From: a bacterium
GTDB lineage: Bacteria > Bdellovibrionota > FAC87 > UBA2466
DNA: 5,200 nucleotides
Direction of reading: 5' to 3'
Assembly: GCA_019750655.1 (NCBI GenBank)
Contig: JAIEOG010000417.1
Coordinates: 1 to 5,200, forward strand
Shown: in pieces, positions 4,584 through 5,200 of the stretch
How positions within the stretch are numbered: the stretch's first letter is position 1
Layout of the letters: every line of letters begins with the position of its first letter
Made by a program: the position numbers and the translations under genes
Notes under the pieces: generated by a model
The model's input: only the letters and a program-made list of their open reading frames with translations
Database searches by the model: none
Told to the model about the DNA's origin: nothing

Positions 4584-5200
4584 CCGTTCCGATCGATTCC
4601 CACTTCATCTCATTTTCCAGCAAAGCCGGGTGCGAGACGATCATATGCCAAACTGTCCCTTGGAACGCTTCCGCGTGGGGAGTGATGTTGGCGGTGTTCA
4701 ACGTCGGGATGATCACGCAAGCGTCAGCGACTTTTGCGGTGTAGCCGCCGTCGCGGCCGACGATCCCCAAAATCTTGGAGCCGCGCTCTTTGGCTAGTTG
4801 CAGAGCCGACACGAGGTTGGGGCTGACGTTCTTTTCGAGATTGCCGCCACCGACGGAGAAAACGAAAACGCCGTCTTTCGCCGAGAGCTTGCTGGTTTTC
4901 AACCAGTTGACGAAAACGCTCGCCCAGCCGTCGTCATTCGTACGCGCGGTGAGTTCGGAAACGTTATCCGTCGGAGCATAGCTTTCAATGCCGGCGATTT
5001 TGCGGAAATCGTTTACAGCATGGCTTGTGTTGGCTGCGCTGCCGCCAACGCCCAAGAAGAAAAGCCGGCCGCCGGCGTCCTTGATGCCTTTTACCGTGGC
5101 AACCATGGCTTCAAGCTTATCGGTTTCCAGCATGCCGCAGATCTGGGCCAGGGTGGCCGCAATATAGAGGGCAAACAACGATGCCAAACCGTCTATGGCC
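4549..5200 (-). CDS. SIS-domain sugar-phosphate isomerase-like protein (GmhA-like), N-terminus possibly beyond right edge
   Basis: The frame is open to the window edge. TTG 5187 is the only start codon near the expected N-terminus, but it has no Shine-Dalgarno, so the gene is treated as partial. Numbered from that TTG (212 aa), a helical start (4-38) leads into GGRLFFLGVGGSAANTSH at 39-56, the SIS sugar-phosphate loop. SVGGGNLEKNVS at 111-122 is the second phosphate-binding turn, and GIVGRDGGYTAKVADA at 141-156 is typical of the GmhA-like branch. GmhA converts sedoheptulose 7-phosphate to D-glycero-D-manno-heptose 7-phosphate. By memory alignment to E. coli GmhA, Glu65 becomes Asp60, Gln172 is kept as Gln176, but the position of His180 falls on Val184, with His at 181 and 186 instead. 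It may therefore be a divergent isomerase or a related SIS enzyme. It overlaps gmhB tail to tail by 35 bases. Confidence 0.82.
   Translation of the reverse strand, partial: AIDGLASLFALYIAATLAQICGMLETDKLEAMVATVKGIKDAGGRLFFLGVGGSAANTSHAVNDFRKIAGIESYAPTDNVSELTARTNDDGWASVFVNWLKTSKLSAKDGVFVFSVGGGNLEKNVSPNLVSALQLAKERGSKILGIVGRDGGYTAKVADACVIIPTLNTANITPHAEAFQGTVWHMIVSHPALLENEMKWESIGTATTTNAPQLSV

Overview
This window looks like a compact stretch of chromosome from a Gram-negative bacterium, moderately GC-rich by eye. The Gram-negative call rests on an AmpG-type muropeptide permease, a GmhB-type heptose bisphosphate phosphatase next to a GmhA-like SIS protein, and three proteins with Sec signal peptides. 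Tight packing and several unfamiliar exported proteins would fit a Bdellovibrionota or deltaproteobacterial-type genome, but that placement is a weak guess. No tRNA, rRNA, CRISPR array, transposase or phage gene is visible, and no stretch over 300 bases lacks a gene.

Left part (1-1908): the first 33 codons of an exported protein run off the left edge on the minus strand. A 133-base divergent intergenic region follows. It holds a perfect 26-bp inverted repeat (134-159 / 189-214, 29-nt loop) and a -10-like box placed directly against the next gene. That gene is an AmpG-family permease (233-1462). It overlaps by one base a small six-cysteine exported protein of unknown function (1462-1908).

Middle (1909-3273): a 418-aa exported, mostly helical protein of unknown function lies on the minus strand. 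Its stop codon abuts the stop of the preceding gene with no base between them. It contains one HEAT-repeat-like segment. A 108-base divergent intergenic region separates it from the sugar-phosphate genes.

Right part (3274-5200): a short-type transaldolase (TalC/FSA-like) is followed by a GmhB-type HAD phosphatase. The phosphatase's catalytic DxD motif lies upstream of any ATG, GTG or TTG, so it appears to start at a CTG overlapping the transaldolase stop (CTGA). Facing them is a GmhA-like SIS-domain protein running off the right edge, overlapping gmhB tail to tail by 35 bases. Together these suggest supply and processing of sedoheptulose 7-phosphate towards activated heptose for surface polysaccharide. 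The kinase and nucleotidyltransferase would have to lie outside the window.

The best leads are the 26-bp inverted repeat in the divergent promoter region, the apparent CTG start of gmhB, the SIS protein that does not retain all GmhA catalytic residues, and the uncharacterised exported protein coupled to ampG. Nothing here clearly amounts to a new multi-gene system.
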